Positions 6,505 through 18,302 of a stretch of 62,088 nucleotides of DNA are shown piece after piece (the first letter of the stretch is position 1; every line of letters starts with the position of its first letter). The stretch is from Cryobacterium tepidiphilum (GTDB taxonomy: Bacteria; Actinomycetota; Actinomycetes; Actinomycetales; Microbacteriaceae): the NCBI RefSeq assembly GCF_003716325.1, contig NZ_RDSR01000018.1, positions 1-62,088 on the forward strand, given 5' to 3'. The position numbers and the translations under genes were made by a program. The notes below the pieces were generated by a model. The model was not told the origin of the DNA. It saw only the letters and a program-made list of their open reading frames with translations, and did no database searches.

Positions 6505-8649
6505 GTGGCTCGCAGCATCTACATCACCTCCGCCGAGGGGAACACCGGCAAGTCGACGATCGCGCTCGGGGTGCTCGACACGCTCTCCCACCGCACCGGC
6601 CGCGTCGGCGTGTTCCGTCCGATCGCCCGCTCCGCCAACGAGCGCGACTATGTTCTCGACCTGCTGCTCAGCCACGACAGCGTGAGCCTCGACTACGACG
6701 ACTGCATCGGCGCCACCTACGACGAGGTGCACACGGATGCCGAAGCCGCGTTGTCGAGGATCGTGCAGCGTTACAAGGCGGTCGAGGCGCAGTGCGACGT
6801 CGTCGTGATCGTCGGATCCGACTACACCGACGTGGGCAGCCCCACGGAACTCGGCTACAACGCCCGCATCGCCACGAACCTCGGCGCCCCCGTGCTGCTC
6901 GTGCTCGGCGGCCGCGCCAACCAGGGCTCCGGCGAGCGCCTCGGCCAGGACGACCCGCGCAGCCCCGCCCACATGAGCGACATCGCCGAGCTCGCCCTGC
7001 TCGAACTGCGCAACGCCCACGCCACGCTTCTGGCCATCGTCGCCAACCGGGCGGATTCCGAGCACCTCGAGGAGGTGCGGCGGGCCGTCGAGGCCGCCGA
7101 GCCCGGTGTTCCGGTCTGGGCGATCCCCGAAGACCCGTACCTCATCGCCCCGAGCATGGAATCGATCATGCAGGCGACCGACGGCGTGCTGCTCAAGGGC
7201 GACCGCGCCCTGCTCTCCCGCGAGGCGCTGGGCGTGGTCGTGGCCGGCATGAGCATGGTCAACGTGCTGCCGCGCCTCGAGCAGGGCGCCGTGCTCGTCG
7301 TGGCCGGCGACCGCACCGAGGTGCTCCTGGCCGCCATGATGGCGCAGAGCGCCGGCACGTTCCCCTCCATCGCCGGCATCGTGCTCAACGGCGGCTTCGA
7401 CCTGCCCGAGCCCATCGAGCGCCTGCTCGACGGCCTGCCGCAGACGCTGCCCATCATCCGCACGAAGCTCGGCACCTACGACACGATCGTGTCGATCACC
7501 CGCACGCGTGGCCGGCTGGCGGCCGACTCGCAGCGCAAGTACGACGCGGCGCTGGCGCTGTTCGAGCAGCACGTCGACGCATCCGCTCTGCTCGACCTGC
7601 TGAACGTCGCCCACACCGACGTCGTCACGCCGCTCATGTTCGAGTACGGCCTGCTCGAACGGGCGCGGGCGAACCGCAAGCACATCGTGCTGCCCGAGGG
7701 CGACGACGACCGCATCCTGCGCGCCGCCCACACGCTGCTGGCGCGCGAGGTGGCCGACCTCACGATCCTCGGCGAGACGTTCGAGGTGCGCTCCCGGGCG
7801 ATCGAGCTCGGCCTCGACATCGGCCGCGCCGAGGTGCTGTCGCCGCACGACCCGGTGCTGGCGTTCAAGTTCGCCGAGGAGTACGCGAGGCTCCGCGCCC
7901 ACAAGGGCGTCACGATCGACCAGGCCCGCGACCAGGTGACGGATGTCTCGTACTTCGGCACCATGATGGTGCACCTCGGCCTCGCCGACGGCATGGTCTC
8001 CGGCGCCACCCACACCACGGCCCACACCATCCGCCCCGGCTTCGAGATCATCAAGACCAAGCCCGGCGTCGACGTGGTCTCCTCGGTGTTCCTGATGGCG
8101 CTCGAGGACCGCGTGCTGGTCTACGGCGACTGCGCCGTCGTGCCCGATCCCGACGCGTCGCAGCTGGCCGACATCGCCATCTCCTCCAGCGCCACCGCCG
8201 AGCAGTTCGGCATCGACCCGCGCGTGGCCATGCTCTCGTACTCCACGGGCACCTCGGGCGCGGGCGTGGATGTGGAGAAGGTGCGCGAGGCCACCGCCCT
8301 CGTGCGCTCGCGCCGCCCCGAGCTCCTCGTCGAGGGGCCGATCCAGTACGACGCCGCAGCGGATGCCGCCGTCGCCGCGACCAAGATGCCGTCGTCGCAG
8401 GTCGCCGGCCGAGCCACGGTCTTCATCTTCCCCGACCTCAACACCGGCAACAACACCTACAAGGCCGTGCAGCGCTCCGCCGGCGCCGTGGCCATCGGGC
8501 CGGTGCTGCAGGGCCTTCGCAAGCCCATCAACGACCTCTCCCGCGGCGCACTCGTGCAGGACATCGTGAACACCGTCGCGATCACCGCCATCCAGGCGCA
8601 AGCGGATGCCGGCGCTGACGCCCCGAAAACCGGCAGGCGCCGCGCGTGA
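6505..8649 (+). CDS. pta: Phosphate acetyltransferase
   Basis: Pta interconverts acetyl-CoA plus phosphate and acetyl-phosphate plus CoA in the cytoplasm. This is the long form (714 residues). The N-terminal P-loop NTPase-like domain has ITSAEGNTGKSTIALGVLD at about 5-23, the middle is a DRTGG-type domain, and the C-terminal catalytic PTA/PTB domain starts near residue 390 (RKHIVLPEGDDDRIL). The catalytic part includes MMVHLGLADGMVSGA and SYSTGTSGAG. The GTG at 6505 is placed by a -10 element six bases upstream and has no ribosome site, so it is a leaderless start. The stop overlaps the ackA start as GTGA, so the two proteins are made from one coupled transcript. Confidence 0.95.
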   Translation: MARSIYITSAEGNTGKSTIALGVLDTLSHRTGRVGVFRPIARSANERDYVLDLLLSHDSVSLDYDDCIGATYDEVHTDAEAALSRIVQRYKAVEAQCDVVVIVGSDYTDVGSPTELGYNARIATNLGAPVLLVLGGRANQGSGERLGQDDPRSPAHMSDIAELALLELRNAHATLLAIVANRADSEHLEEVRRAVEAAEPGVPVWAIPEDPYLIAPSMESIMQATDGVLLKGDRALLSREALGVVVAGMSMVNVLPRLEQGAVLVVAGDRTEVLLAAMMAQSAGTFPSIAGIVLNGGFDLPEPIERLLDGLPQTLPIIRTKLGTYDTIVSITRTRGRLAADSQRKYDAALALFEQHVDASALLDLLNVAHTDVVTPLMFEYGLLERARANRKHIVLPEGDDDRILRAAHTLLAREVADLTILGETFEVRSRAIELGLDIGRAEVLSPHDPVLAFKFAEEYARLRAHKGVTIDQARDQVTDVSYFGTMMVHLGLADGMVSGATHTTAHTIRPGFEIIKTKPGVDVVSSVFLMALEDRVLVYGDCAVVPDPDASQLADIAISSSATAEQFGIDPRVAMLSYSTGTSGAGVDVEKVREATALVRSRRPELLVEGPIQYDAAADAAVAATKMPSSQVAGRATVFIFPDLNTGNNTYKAVQRSAGAVAIGPVLQGLRKPINDLSRGALVQDIVNTVAITAIQAQADAGADAPKTGRRRA

Positions 8650-9845
8650 GCGCCGTTCTCGTCATCAACTCAGGGTCGTCGTCGTTCAAGTATCAGCTGA
8701 TCGAGATGGCGAGCGAGCAGACGCTCGCGAGCGGCCTCATCGAGCGCATCGGCGAGACCACCGGTGCGTCGACGCACAAGTGCCGTGACGCGGCGGAGAC
8801 GTTCACCCGTGACCTGCCGATCCCGGACCACACCGCCGGGTTCGCCATCATGCTGGCCGCCTTTGAGGAGCACGGGCCGTCGCTGGCCGCGCATCCGCCC
8901 GTCGTCGTCGGCCACCGGGTGGTGCACGGCGGAGCACGCTTCTACGAGCCGACCCTGATCACGCCGCAGGTCGAGCGCGACATCGACGACCTCTCCGAGC
9001 TCGCGCCCCTGCACAACCCCGGCGCGCTGCAGGGCATCATCGCCGCCGAGAAGGCGTTTCCCGACGTGCCGCATGTCGCCGTCTTCGACACGGCGTTCCA
9101 CCAGACCCTGCCGCCGGCCGCGTTCACCTACGCGATCAACGCCGACCTCGCCGAGCGTTACCGGGTGCGCCGGTACGGGTTCCACGGCACGTCGCACCAG
9201 TACGTCGCCAACGCGGCGGCCCGGTTCCTGGAACGGCCGGTGGGTGAGCTCGACCAGATCGTCTTGCACCTCGGCAACGGGGCATCCGTCTGCGCCGTGC
9301 GCGGGGGCGAGTCGGTCGAGACCAGCATGGGCATGACGCCGCTCGAGGGGCTCGTGATGGGCACCCGGTCGGGCGACATCGACCCGGGCGCGCTGTTCCA
9401 CCTGCACCGCAAGGCGGGCCTCGGCATCGATGACCTCGACACCCTGCTGAACCGGGGGAGTGGGCTGCTCGGCCTCACCGGCCACGGCGACATGCGCGAC
9501 GTGGTCGACGCAGCCCAGGCCGGCTCGGCCCAGGCGCAGCTCGCGCTCGATGTGTATGTGCACCGGCTGAAGGCCTACATCGGCGCGTACACCGCGCAGC
9601 TCGGGCGGCTCGACGTGGTCTCCTTCACCGCGGGGGTGGGCGAGAACAGCGACGTGGTGCGCCGGCTCGCCCTGGAGGGTCTCGAGGTGCTGGGCATCCG
9701 CATCGACGCGGAGCGCAATGCCGCCCGGTCCCGGCAGGCGCGCGTGATCTCGACGGACGACTCGCCGGTCACCGTGCTCGTCGTGCCCACCGACGAGGAG
9801 CTCGAGATCGCCCGCCAGTCCCTCTCGCTGGCGTCTGCTGACTGA
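8646..9845 (+). CDS. ackA: Acetate kinase
   Basis: AckA (399 residues) converts acetyl-phosphate and ADP to acetate and ATP, completing the Pta-AckA overflow and acetate-assimilation route. It opens with VLVINSGSSSFKYQLI, the ASKHA phosphate-1 loop. It contains VVGHRVVHGG, a catalytic-loop region FDTAFHQTLP, YGFHGTSHQYV, HLGNGASVCAV and the C-terminal FTAGVGENSDVVR. It starts with GTG overlapping the pta stop by four bases. The stop codon directly abuts a 59-bp palindromic repeat that begins at 9846 and may serve as its transcript end. Confidence 0.96.
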   Translation: MSAVLVINSGSSSFKYQLIEMASEQTLASGLIERIGETTGASTHKCRDAAETFTRDLPIPDHTAGFAIMLAAFEEHGPSLAAHPPVVVGHRVVHGGARFYEPTLITPQVERDIDDLSELAPLHNPGALQGIIAAEKAFPDVPHVAVFDTAFHQTLPPAAFTYAINADLAERYRVRRYGFHGTSHQYVANAAARFLERPVGELDQIVLHLGNGASVCAVRGGESVETSMGMTPLEGLVMGTRSGDIDPGALFHLHRKAGLGIDDLDTLLNRGSGLLGLTGHGDMRDVVDAAQAGSAQAQLALDVYVHRLKAYIGAYTAQLGRLDVVSFTAGVGENSDVVRRLALEGLEVLGIRIDAERNAARSRQARVISTDDSPVTVLVVPTDEELEIARQSLSLASAD

Positions 9846-9904
9846 TTCAGGAGAACCTGGGGGAGCCAGGCGAGGAGGTGGCTACCGTGCGGGTTCTTCC
9901 TGAA
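9846..9904. repeat. 59-bp palindromic repeat, family II, copy 1
   Basis: Its ends are inverted: TTCAGGAGAACC (9846-9857) against GGTTCTTCCTGAA (9892-9904), with one extra base in the right arm. It is the same length as the copy at 10693-10751 and agrees with it at about 41 of 59 positions without gaps. It begins at the base after the ackA stop. Confidence 0.65.
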
Positions 9905-9974
9905 CCGCTCAGACATGCGCCGCCAGGCCGGAACGTACGTGTCGTGCCGACCAGCGGTGTTCGCGGCGAGCACG

Positions 9975-10601
9975 TCAACCTGGCCAGACTCCCGGAATGC
10001 GGACCTGAACCCGGCACCGTATGTTCAACCGGTGCAGCCGAAGCACGCACTTCGTCTCGAGGCCCGACTCGCGCTCGCCATCCACCGGACGGAAGTACGG
10101 GTGATACCGCCGGGCGACGAGCCCACGGATCTCCGTGAGCTGGTGCGGGCTGATCAGTCCTTTGTTGAGCGCCGAATCGAGGGCGACGATGATGTTCTCG
10201 CGGCTCAGGCAGGTGAAGGCCTGGGCCAGGGCCTCGACGATGCCGACGATAGCGCTGGAACGATCGACCCCCGGGTGTGCGGCGCAATGCGCGACGACTG
10301 TGCGTGGCTTGCTCAGGCGCGCGGCGTTGCTCGGAACCCGCACGTGCGTCCGATGATCGTCGATGCACCAGACCTCCCAGAGCCGCAGCGCCGAGACGCA
10401 ACTGACCTGACCGCCGACGGTGACGGCCTGGAGCAGCTCAGGTGCGGTGCTCGGCAGGGCGTACCAGCCTTGGCGCGGCCGGACCAGAAGGCGCGCGTCC
10501 AGTAGTTTTCGCAGGTGCTCGGGCCGAACGCCGTGCGAACGCAGGGTGGAGAGGTGCGCAATGCCACCGTGGGCGACCAGGACTTCAGATGCATCGGACA
10601 T
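9975..10601 (-). pseudogene. Truncated AbiEi-antitoxin/DUF559-type protein gene
   Basis: The 208-residue frame begins MSDASEVLVAHGGIAHLSTLRSHGV, an AbiEi_4-like winged-helix N terminus (HLRKLLDARLLVRPRQGWYAL). It continues with the typical middle region and the start of a DUF559/Vsr-like nuclease segment (GLETKCVLRLHRLNIRCRVQVRIPGV), then stops abruptly. Family members usually run about 80 to 100 residues further, with a VDFLV...EVDG nuclease core. One frame over, the sequence resumes as VDVLAANTAGRHD (below 9974) and soon meets the palindromic repeat at 9904. This looks like a frameshift plus loss of the 3' end. No toxin partner is next to it. The protein, if made, would lack the nuclease core. 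Confidence 0.6.
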
Positions 10602-10692
10602 GCGGCGAGTGTGATCGCCGACGCTGTCCGATGGCGTCCGCGGGCAGACCCCGGGGAGAAGCAGAGGGCGGTCGTGTCATGTGGAGGACGGA

Positions 10693-10751
10693 ATCAGGAG
10701 AAACAGGAGGAGCGGAGCGCGGGGGCGGCCGCTGTCCCCGTTTCTCCTGAA
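10693..10751. repeat. 59-bp palindromic repeat, family II, copy 2
   Basis: TCAGGAGAAAC (10694-10704) is perfectly mirrored by GTTTCTCCTGA (10740-10750). It lies upstream of the AbiEi-like pseudogene, so this gene remnant is bracketed by copies 1 and 2 in the same orientation. Confidence 0.65.
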
Positions 10752-10883
10752 CGACGCGGCGTGACAATTTCTCAGTTCGGGGGTACGTTGTGTAAAACCG
10801 TCGGTTTCGGGTTCCGACTCGTGAGGCAGCACCTGCGTGGGTGCGCCTCTCGATGTGGTGCCCGAAGCCCGAAGGAGAACGAC

Positions 10884-12539
10884 GTGACCCGAATCCAGTC
10901 GTTGCAGAAGCTGCTGGCAGTGCCCGTGGCGGTGCTGCTCGCGCTCGCCGGAGCGCTCGCGGCGGCGGGGCCGGCCAACGCGGCGACGCCGCTGGTGGTC
11001 AACGCGCCGCCGGATGGCGCATCCGTTGACTCGCGCACCGTGCAGTTCGAAGGCACAGGCACCCCCGCTGGTGTGGTCAAGATCGTCTCGGACGACACCG
11101 ACGACCTGGCCGCCCGCACCACTGTGCAGCCCGACGGGCGCTGGGCGACGCCGGTGACCTTCGCCTGGGACGCTCCCGAGGTGCAGCACCTCGTGATCAT
11201 GGAGGGTGCACCGGGTGAGGAGATCGTGCAGGCGACGCGCACCATCACGCTTCCCGCAGTGGACCCGGCGGACGCGCCGCTTGTCGTGCAGAGCCCGGCC
11301 GAGGGCGACGTCGTGCCCTCCCGCACGGTCACGTTCTCTGGGACCGGCCTGGCCGGCGCGATCATCAATCTGCTCGGGAGCGACGACACGCCCCTGACCG
11401 AACAGACGCTCGTGGGCGAGGACGGCCGTTGGAGCGCCACCGTGAGCTTCGCCCGCGACGCCGACGTGCAGCAGGCGGTGCGGGTCGTGCAGGAGCTCGG
11501 CGCCGGTGACGTGACGAGCGTCACCCGCACCATCACCCTGCCGCCCCCGAGCCTCATCAAGCTGGAGAGCCCGACCGACGGCCAGACCCTGACCTCGCGC
11601 TCGTTCGACGTCACCGGCGAGGCGCCGGCCGGCGCCCACGTGACCGTCGCCGACCTGGGCGGCGCGCCCCTGGGCCAGGCCGACCTCGCCGAGGGCGAGA
11701 CGCGATTCGTCATCCCGGTGCGGTTCGCCGACACGGCCGACCGGGGGCAGGGGATCGTCGTCAGCGGGCAGCACGACGGGCAGGACCTCAACGAGGTCAC
11801 CGTGCACATCGCACTGCCGCCCGTGGAGGAGCCGACACCGACCGAGACGCCGACGCCGGCCCCGCAACCAACGCCCAAGCCGACCCCGAAGCCCACCGAG
11901 CCGCCGATGCCGACCGAACCGCCGGCGCCCCCCGTGCAGCATCCCGAACCGGGCATTCCCCAGCTGATCGCGGCGCCGGTGATCACCAGTCCGGTCGCCG
12001 GCGCCCGGATCACCGACGGCAGCACCGTGACGTTCGCCGGTTTCGGGGTGCCGGGCACGAACATCGCCGTCGCCGTCGTCCCCACGTCCGTGCTCGACCT
12101 GTCGAGCGCGCCGGCCGGCGTGCAGCAGTCGACGGGCGGCCAGCGGATGACACGGAACACCCAGGCGAACGCGGCCCAGCCGATCGTCGTGGATTCCGAC
12201 GGGTTCTGGAGCGTGCGGCTCTCCCTGCCCGACGGTGAGTACACGGTCACCGCCGTGCACGTGCGCCTCGACGCGGCCGGCATGGCGACCGCCGCGCTCT
12301 CCGAGCCGTCCGCTCCCGTCACCTTCCGGGTGGCTGCCACGCCGGCACCCGGCTCCGGCATCATCCCGCCCACGCAGACGCCCGCCGCGACGCCGACGGC
12401 AACGTCGCGCCCGGCGACCGACACCGAGGCGCTGGCCGCCACCGGTATCGACGGTCACGGGGCGCTCACGGTAGGCATGATCTTCGCCCTGGCGGGTGGC
12501 GGCATCCTGCTGTTGCGCCGCCGGCACGCACCGCGCTGA
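10884..12539 (+). CDS. Sortase-anchored surface protein with Ig-like repeats
   Basis: The 551-residue precursor has a signal peptide (positive start, then LLAVPVAVLLALAGALAAAG, cleavage near PANA-ATP). Three tandem Ig-like repeats of about 90 residues follow, each opening with a phrase such as SPAEGDVVPSRTVTFSGTG. Next come a Pro/Thr-rich spacer, a fourth Ig-like repeat, and a C-terminal sorting signal LAATG, a hydrophobic helix and the charged tail RRRHAPR. LAXTG is the class E sortase type of signal used in high-GC Gram-positives. The GTG at 10884 follows AAGGAG (10872-10877) and opens the signal peptide; the longer open frame upstream includes the palindromic repeat. The protein should end up covalently on the wall, with adhesive or structural function. 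Confidence 0.8.
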   Translation: MTRIQSLQKLLAVPVAVLLALAGALAAAGPANAATPLVVNAPPDGASVDSRTVQFEGTGTPAGVVKIVSDDTDDLAARTTVQPDGRWATPVTFAWDAPEVQHLVIMEGAPGEEIVQATRTITLPAVDPADAPLVVQSPAEGDVVPSRTVTFSGTGLAGAIINLLGSDDTPLTEQTLVGEDGRWSATVSFARDADVQQAVRVVQELGAGDVTSVTRTITLPPPSLIKLESPTDGQTLTSRSFDVTGEAPAGAHVTVADLGGAPLGQADLAEGETRFVIPVRFADTADRGQGIVVSGQHDGQDLNEVTVHIALPPVEEPTPTETPTPAPQPTPKPTPKPTEPPMPTEPPAPPVQHPEPGIPQLIAAPVITSPVAGARITDGSTVTFAGFGVPGTNIAVAVVPTSVLDLSSAPAGVQQSTGGQRMTRNTQANAAQPIVVDSDGFWSVRLSLPDGEYTVTAVHVRLDAAGMATAALSEPSAPVTFRVAATPAPGSGIIPPTQTPAATPTATSRPATDTEALAATGIDGHGALTVGMIFALAGGGILLLRRRHAPR

Positions 12540-12556
12540 TTGTCAGGGGGGCCAAG

Positions 12557-12562
12557 TACCAT
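12557..12562 (+). promoter_or_regulatory. -10 element of leaderless dnaX promoter
   Basis: TACCAT is followed by six bases and then the GTG start at 12569, the same geometry as pta and tdk. Confidence 0.5.
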
Positions 12563-12568
12563 TGGAGC

Positions 12569-14947
12569 GTGGTCACCGCCCTATATCGCCGCTACCGGCC
12601 AGAGACATTCTCCGAGATGATCGGTCAGTCGCAGGTGACCGATCCGCTCATGACGGCCCTGCGCACCAACCGGGTCAATCACGCCTACCTGTTCAGCGGT
12701 CCGCGCGGCTGTGGCAAGACGACGTCGGCCCGTATCCTCGCCCGCTGCCTCAACTGCGTGGAGGGGCCCACCGACACCCCGTGCGGCGTCTGCCCGAGCT
12801 GCATTGAGCTCTCCCGCGACGGCGGCGGCTCGCTCGACGTGGTCGAGATCGACGCCGCCAGCCACAACGGTGTCGACGACGCCCGCGACATCCGGGAGCG
12901 CGCCATCTTCGCGCCGGCCCGCGACCGCTACAAGATCTTCATCCTCGACGAAGCGCACATGGTCACCCCGCAGGGCTTCAACGCGCTGCTCAAGATCGTC
13001 GAAGAGCCGCCGGAGCACATCAAGTTCATCTTCGCGACCACCGAACCCGAGAAGGTCATCGGCACCATCCGGTCGCGCACCCACCACTACCCGTTCCGCC
13101 TGGTCCCGCCGGCGCAGATGCTCGAGTACGCGCAGCAGCTGTGCGACAGCGAGGGCATCCAGGTCGCTCCGGGCGTGCTGCCGCTCGTGGTGCGCGGGGG
13201 AGGCGGATCGCCGCGCGACACGCTGTCCCTGCTCGACCAGCTGATGGCGGGCTCCGACGGTGGGTCGGTGGAGTACGAGCGTGCGGTGGCGCTGCTCGGG
13301 TACACGCACGGCGCCCTCCTCGACGACGCCGTCGACGCGATCGCCGCCCGCGACTCGGCCGGCGCGTTCGACGCCGTCGACCGTGTCATCCAGACCGGGC
13401 AAGACCCGCGCCGGTTCGTCGAAGACCTTCTCGAGCGGATGCGCGACCTCATCATCGTCGCCGCCACCTCGGTCGAGGGCGCCGCAGCCGTTCTCCGTGG
13501 CGTGCCGCGTGAGGAGATCGACCACATGGGAACGCAGGCCGCGAAGTTCGGCCCCGCCGAACTGTCCCGGGTCGCTGACATCGTCAACACCGCCCTCACC
13601 GAGATGACCGGGGCGACCTCGCCGCGTCTGCACCTGGAGCTCATGATCGCCCGGGCCCTCGTTCCCGCCAGCGACGACACCGCGCGCGGCGCCCTTGCCC
13701 GCGTGGAGCGTCTCGAGCGCCGCGTCGGCGTCGACGGACCGGTCACCGGCGGAACCATTGCCGCGCCTGTCGGCGCCTCCGCGCCGGCCGCCGCAACGAG
13801 CCCGGGACCTGCGGCCAGAACAGGAACGGACGCCACGGCACGGCCGATCGCTCCTGTTTCTGCCGACACCCGAGCGATTCCTCCTGTTTCCCAGGCGGCG
13901 CCTGCCGAGCCCCGCGTGCAGGCGGCGGCGCCTGCCGAGCCGCCGGCATCCGCTGCCTCTGCGGCATCCGCTGCCTCTGCGACGCCCGCTGCCCCGACGA
14001 CGCCCGCAGGCGCTGCGTCGGCCACGGCAGCGCCGGCACCCGTCGGCCCCGTCACGCTGCAGCAGGTGAAGGATGCCTGGCCGCAGATCCTCGAGTCGGT
14101 CAAGGCCGCCAAGATGAGCGCCTGGCTCGTGGTCTTCACGGCGAGCGTGCTTGAGCTGCGCGACGAAGACATCCTGGTCATCTCGTTCCCGAGCGAGGCC
14201 GATGTGGCCAGCTTCAAGGAGCAGGGCCCGGGCAAGGGCACCAGCGAATACCTGCGCGCCGCCATCATCGACGTGCTCGGCCTCCAGGTGCGGTTCATCG
14301 CGCGGGTCGACCGGCCGACTGACGCGCGGCCCGGGGCAACGGATGCGCCCGCTCCCGCGCCGAGTGCCGCTCCGGGCGCCGGCGGTGGGAACGCCGTCGC
14401 GACTCCTCCCCAAACGCCGCCCGTCGACGGCGCCTCCAGCGCCGACGGCGGCCGACCTGCCGCGGGCAGCACCACAGGCGCCCCCGCCCGCCCGAACGCG
14501 GGCCCGAGTGCGTCGGCCGGCGCCGCATCCTCCGTGCCCGCACCGGCCGCCGGCGGATGGGCGACCGTGGCCATCCCCGGATCGGCGACGGCCACCGCAA
14601 CGATCGACGAAGAGCCCCCGCCCTTCGACGACGACGCACCGCCGGAGGACGACGCCTACTCGCCGGCCGCCGCTCCCGAAACCGGGTGGGCGGCATCCGC
14701 CCCGGAGCCCGACGAGCCGTGGGCGCCATCGGCTGCGTCCGCCCCCGCCGTGCAACCAGCACCGGCAGCAGCGGCGCCGGCCACGCGCGCCGAACGCCCG
14801 CAGCCGGCCGGTGCCGCCCGCGCCGGCTCCCGCGCCCCCGCCTTCGAAGAGAAACAGCGTTACGGCGAGGCCGTGGTGCGCGAGATCCTCGGTGCCACGT
14901 TCCTCGAGGAGCAGCCATACGCCGGGCAACGATCGAGGGGCGAGTAG
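12569..14947 (+). CDS. dnaX: DNA polymerase III subunit gamma/tau
   Basis: DnaX is the clamp-loader ATPase subunit. The 792-residue protein shows Walker A GPRGCGKTTSARILARC, a Zn-binding cluster (CLNC...CGVCPSC), Walker B ILDEAHMVT, and sensor 1 FIFATTEP. Gamma-type domains run to about residue 370. A long Ala/Pro-rich linker with palindromic and tandem DNA repeats follows (about 395-490), then a tau-like domain (VTLQQVKDAWPQILESVKAAK), a second Ala/Pro linker and a short conserved C-terminal segment (EEKQRYGEAVVREILGATFLEE). I saw no clear slippery site for making a short gamma form. The GTG start is leaderless. recR follows three bases after the stop. Confidence 0.95.
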   Translation: MVTALYRRYRPETFSEMIGQSQVTDPLMTALRTNRVNHAYLFSGPRGCGKTTSARILARCLNCVEGPTDTPCGVCPSCIELSRDGGGSLDVVEIDAASHNGVDDARDIRERAIFAPARDRYKIFILDEAHMVTPQGFNALLKIVEEPPEHIKFIFATTEPEKVIGTIRSRTHHYPFRLVPPAQMLEYAQQLCDSEGIQVAPGVLPLVVRGGGGSPRDTLSLLDQLMAGSDGGSVEYERAVALLGYTHGALLDDAVDAIAARDSAGAFDAVDRVIQTGQDPRRFVEDLLERMRDLIIVAATSVEGAAAVLRGVPREEIDHMGTQAAKFGPAELSRVADIVNTALTEMTGATSPRLHLELMIARALVPASDDTARGALARVERLERRVGVDGPVTGGTIAAPVGASAPAAATSPGPAARTGTDATARPIAPVSADTRAIPPVSQAAPAEPRVQAAAPAEPPASAASAASAASATPAAPTTPAGAASATAAPAPVGPVTLQQVKDAWPQILESVKAAKMSAWLVVFTASVLELRDEDILVISFPSEADVASFKEQGPGKGTSEYLRAAIIDVLGLQVRFIARVDRPTDARPGATDAPAPAPSAAPGAGGGNAVATPPQTPPVDGASSADGGRPAAGSTTGAPARPNAGPSASAGAASSVPAPAAGGWATVAIPGSATATATIDEEPPPFDDDAPPEDDAYSPAAAPETGWAASAPEPDEPWAPSAASAPAVQPAPAAAAPATRAERPQPAGAARAGSRAPAFEEKQRYGEAVVREILGATFLEEQPYAGQRSRGE
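13816..13862. repeat. Palindrome inside the dnaX linker
   Basis: CAGAACAGGA (13816-13825) is mirrored by TCCTGTTTCTG (13852-13862), with one extra base. A further CCTCCTGTTTCC at about 13881 resembles the family II repeat arms. It encodes part of the disordered Pro/Ala linker, so an in-frame insertion would be tolerated. Confidence 0.4.
13946..13981. repeat. 18-bp tandem duplication in dnaX linker
   Basis: Two exact copies of GCATCCGCTGCCTCTGCG (13946-13963 and 13964-13981) encode an Ala/Ser-rich repeat. Each carries one GCATCCG word. Confidence 0.8.
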
Positions 14948-14950
14948 CCC

Positions 14951-15550
14951 ATGTACGAGGGAATCGTCCAGGAACTCATCGACGAACTGGGCCGTCTGCC
15001 GGGCATCGGCCCGAAGTCCGCCCAGCGCATCGCGTTCCACATTTTGCAGACCCAGGCCTTCGATGTGACGAAGCTTGCGAACGTGCTGCTCGAGGTGCGT
15101 GAGAAGGTGCGCTTTTGCGACATCTGCGGCAACGTGTCCGAGCAAGACACCTGCAGCATCTGCCGCGACCCGCGCCGCAACCCCGCCTCCATCTGCGTCG
15201 TCGAAGAGGCGAAAGACGTGGTGGCGATCGAGCGCACCCGCGAGTTCCGCGGCCTGTACCACGTGCTCGGCGGCGCGATCAGCCCGATCGACGGCGTCGG
15301 CCCCGACGACCTGCGCATCCGCCAGCTCATGCAGCGCCTGGCCGACGGCACCGTGCAGGAGGTCATCATCGCCACCGACCCGAACCTCGAGGGTGAGGCG
15401 ACGGCCACCTACCTCTCCCGGCTGCTCGGCGTGCTCGAGATCCGCGTCACCCGGCTGGCCTCCGGGCTCCCCGTCGGCGGCGACCTGGAGTACGCCGACG
15501 AGGTCACCCTCGGCCGCGCCTTCGAAGGCCGCCGCGTCGTCACGGGCTGA
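14951..15550 (+). CDS. recR: Recombination mediator protein RecR
   Basis: RecR (199 residues, the usual length) works with RecO/RecF to load RecA at single-strand gaps. It has the N-terminal helix-hairpin-helix [20 protein letters not shown] and a C4 zinc motif [16 protein letters not shown] (about 57-72). It also has a Toprim domain with [18 protein letters not shown], and a C-terminal Walker-B-like tail. The ATG at 14951 lies three bases after dnaX, the widespread dnaX-recR pairing. The otherwise common ybaB-type gene between them is absent here. Confidence 0.96.
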   Translation: MYEGIVQELIDELGRLPGIGPKSAQRIAFHILQTQAFDVTKLANVLLEVREKVRFCDICGNVSEQDTCSICRDPRRNPASICVVEEAKDVVAIERTREFRGLYHVLGGAISPIDGVGPDDLRIRQLMQRLADGTVQEVIIATDPNLEGEATATYLSRLLGVLEIRVTRLASGLPVGGDLEYADEVTLGRAFEGRRVVTG

Positions 15551-15556
15551 TCAGCG

Positions 15557-15580
15557 CGACGGATGCCGCGGCATCCGTCG
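15557..15580. repeat. Perfect 24-bp palindrome after recR
   Basis: Two copies of the word CGGATGCC lie head to head with no loop bases left over, seven bases after the recR stop. It is a possible transcript end and one of several inverted pairs of this word near genes. Confidence 0.7.
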
Positions 15581-15633
15581 GCCGGCCGGCCGCGGCGACG
15601 CCGCCCATAACGAACCCGGCATGTCTCGCCGCT

Positions 15634-15639
15634 TAGGAT
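15634..15639 (+). promoter_or_regulatory. -10 element upstream of lysC
   Basis: TAGGAT implies a start near 15646 and a leader of about 37 bases before the lysC GTG at 15683. Confidence 0.45.
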
Positions 15640-15682
15640 GGAACCCGGGCCAGTCCCGCGTACCCAACCCCAGGAGTGCTAC

Positions 15683-18249
<2,567 letters not shown>

Positions 18250-18302
18250 CCGCGTTCGCCGAAAGGCCCCGCCCGCCTCGTTCGGGGGAAGACCAGGCGT
18301 CG

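Noticed and set aside
6121..8601. 826-codon open frame antisense to pta
   Set aside because: High-GC genes give long antisense frames. The product is Arg/Gly/His-rich low complexity without recognisable motifs, while the plus strand encodes a complete Pta.
9575..9973. 132-codon minus-strand frame over the ackA 3' end
   Set aside because: Most of it is antisense to ackA. Only its first 23 codons look like the displaced end of the AbiEi/DUF559-type gene.
12581..15262. 893-codon open frame antisense to dnaX-recR
   Set aside because: It spans two well-identified genes and has a composition typical of a shadow frame.
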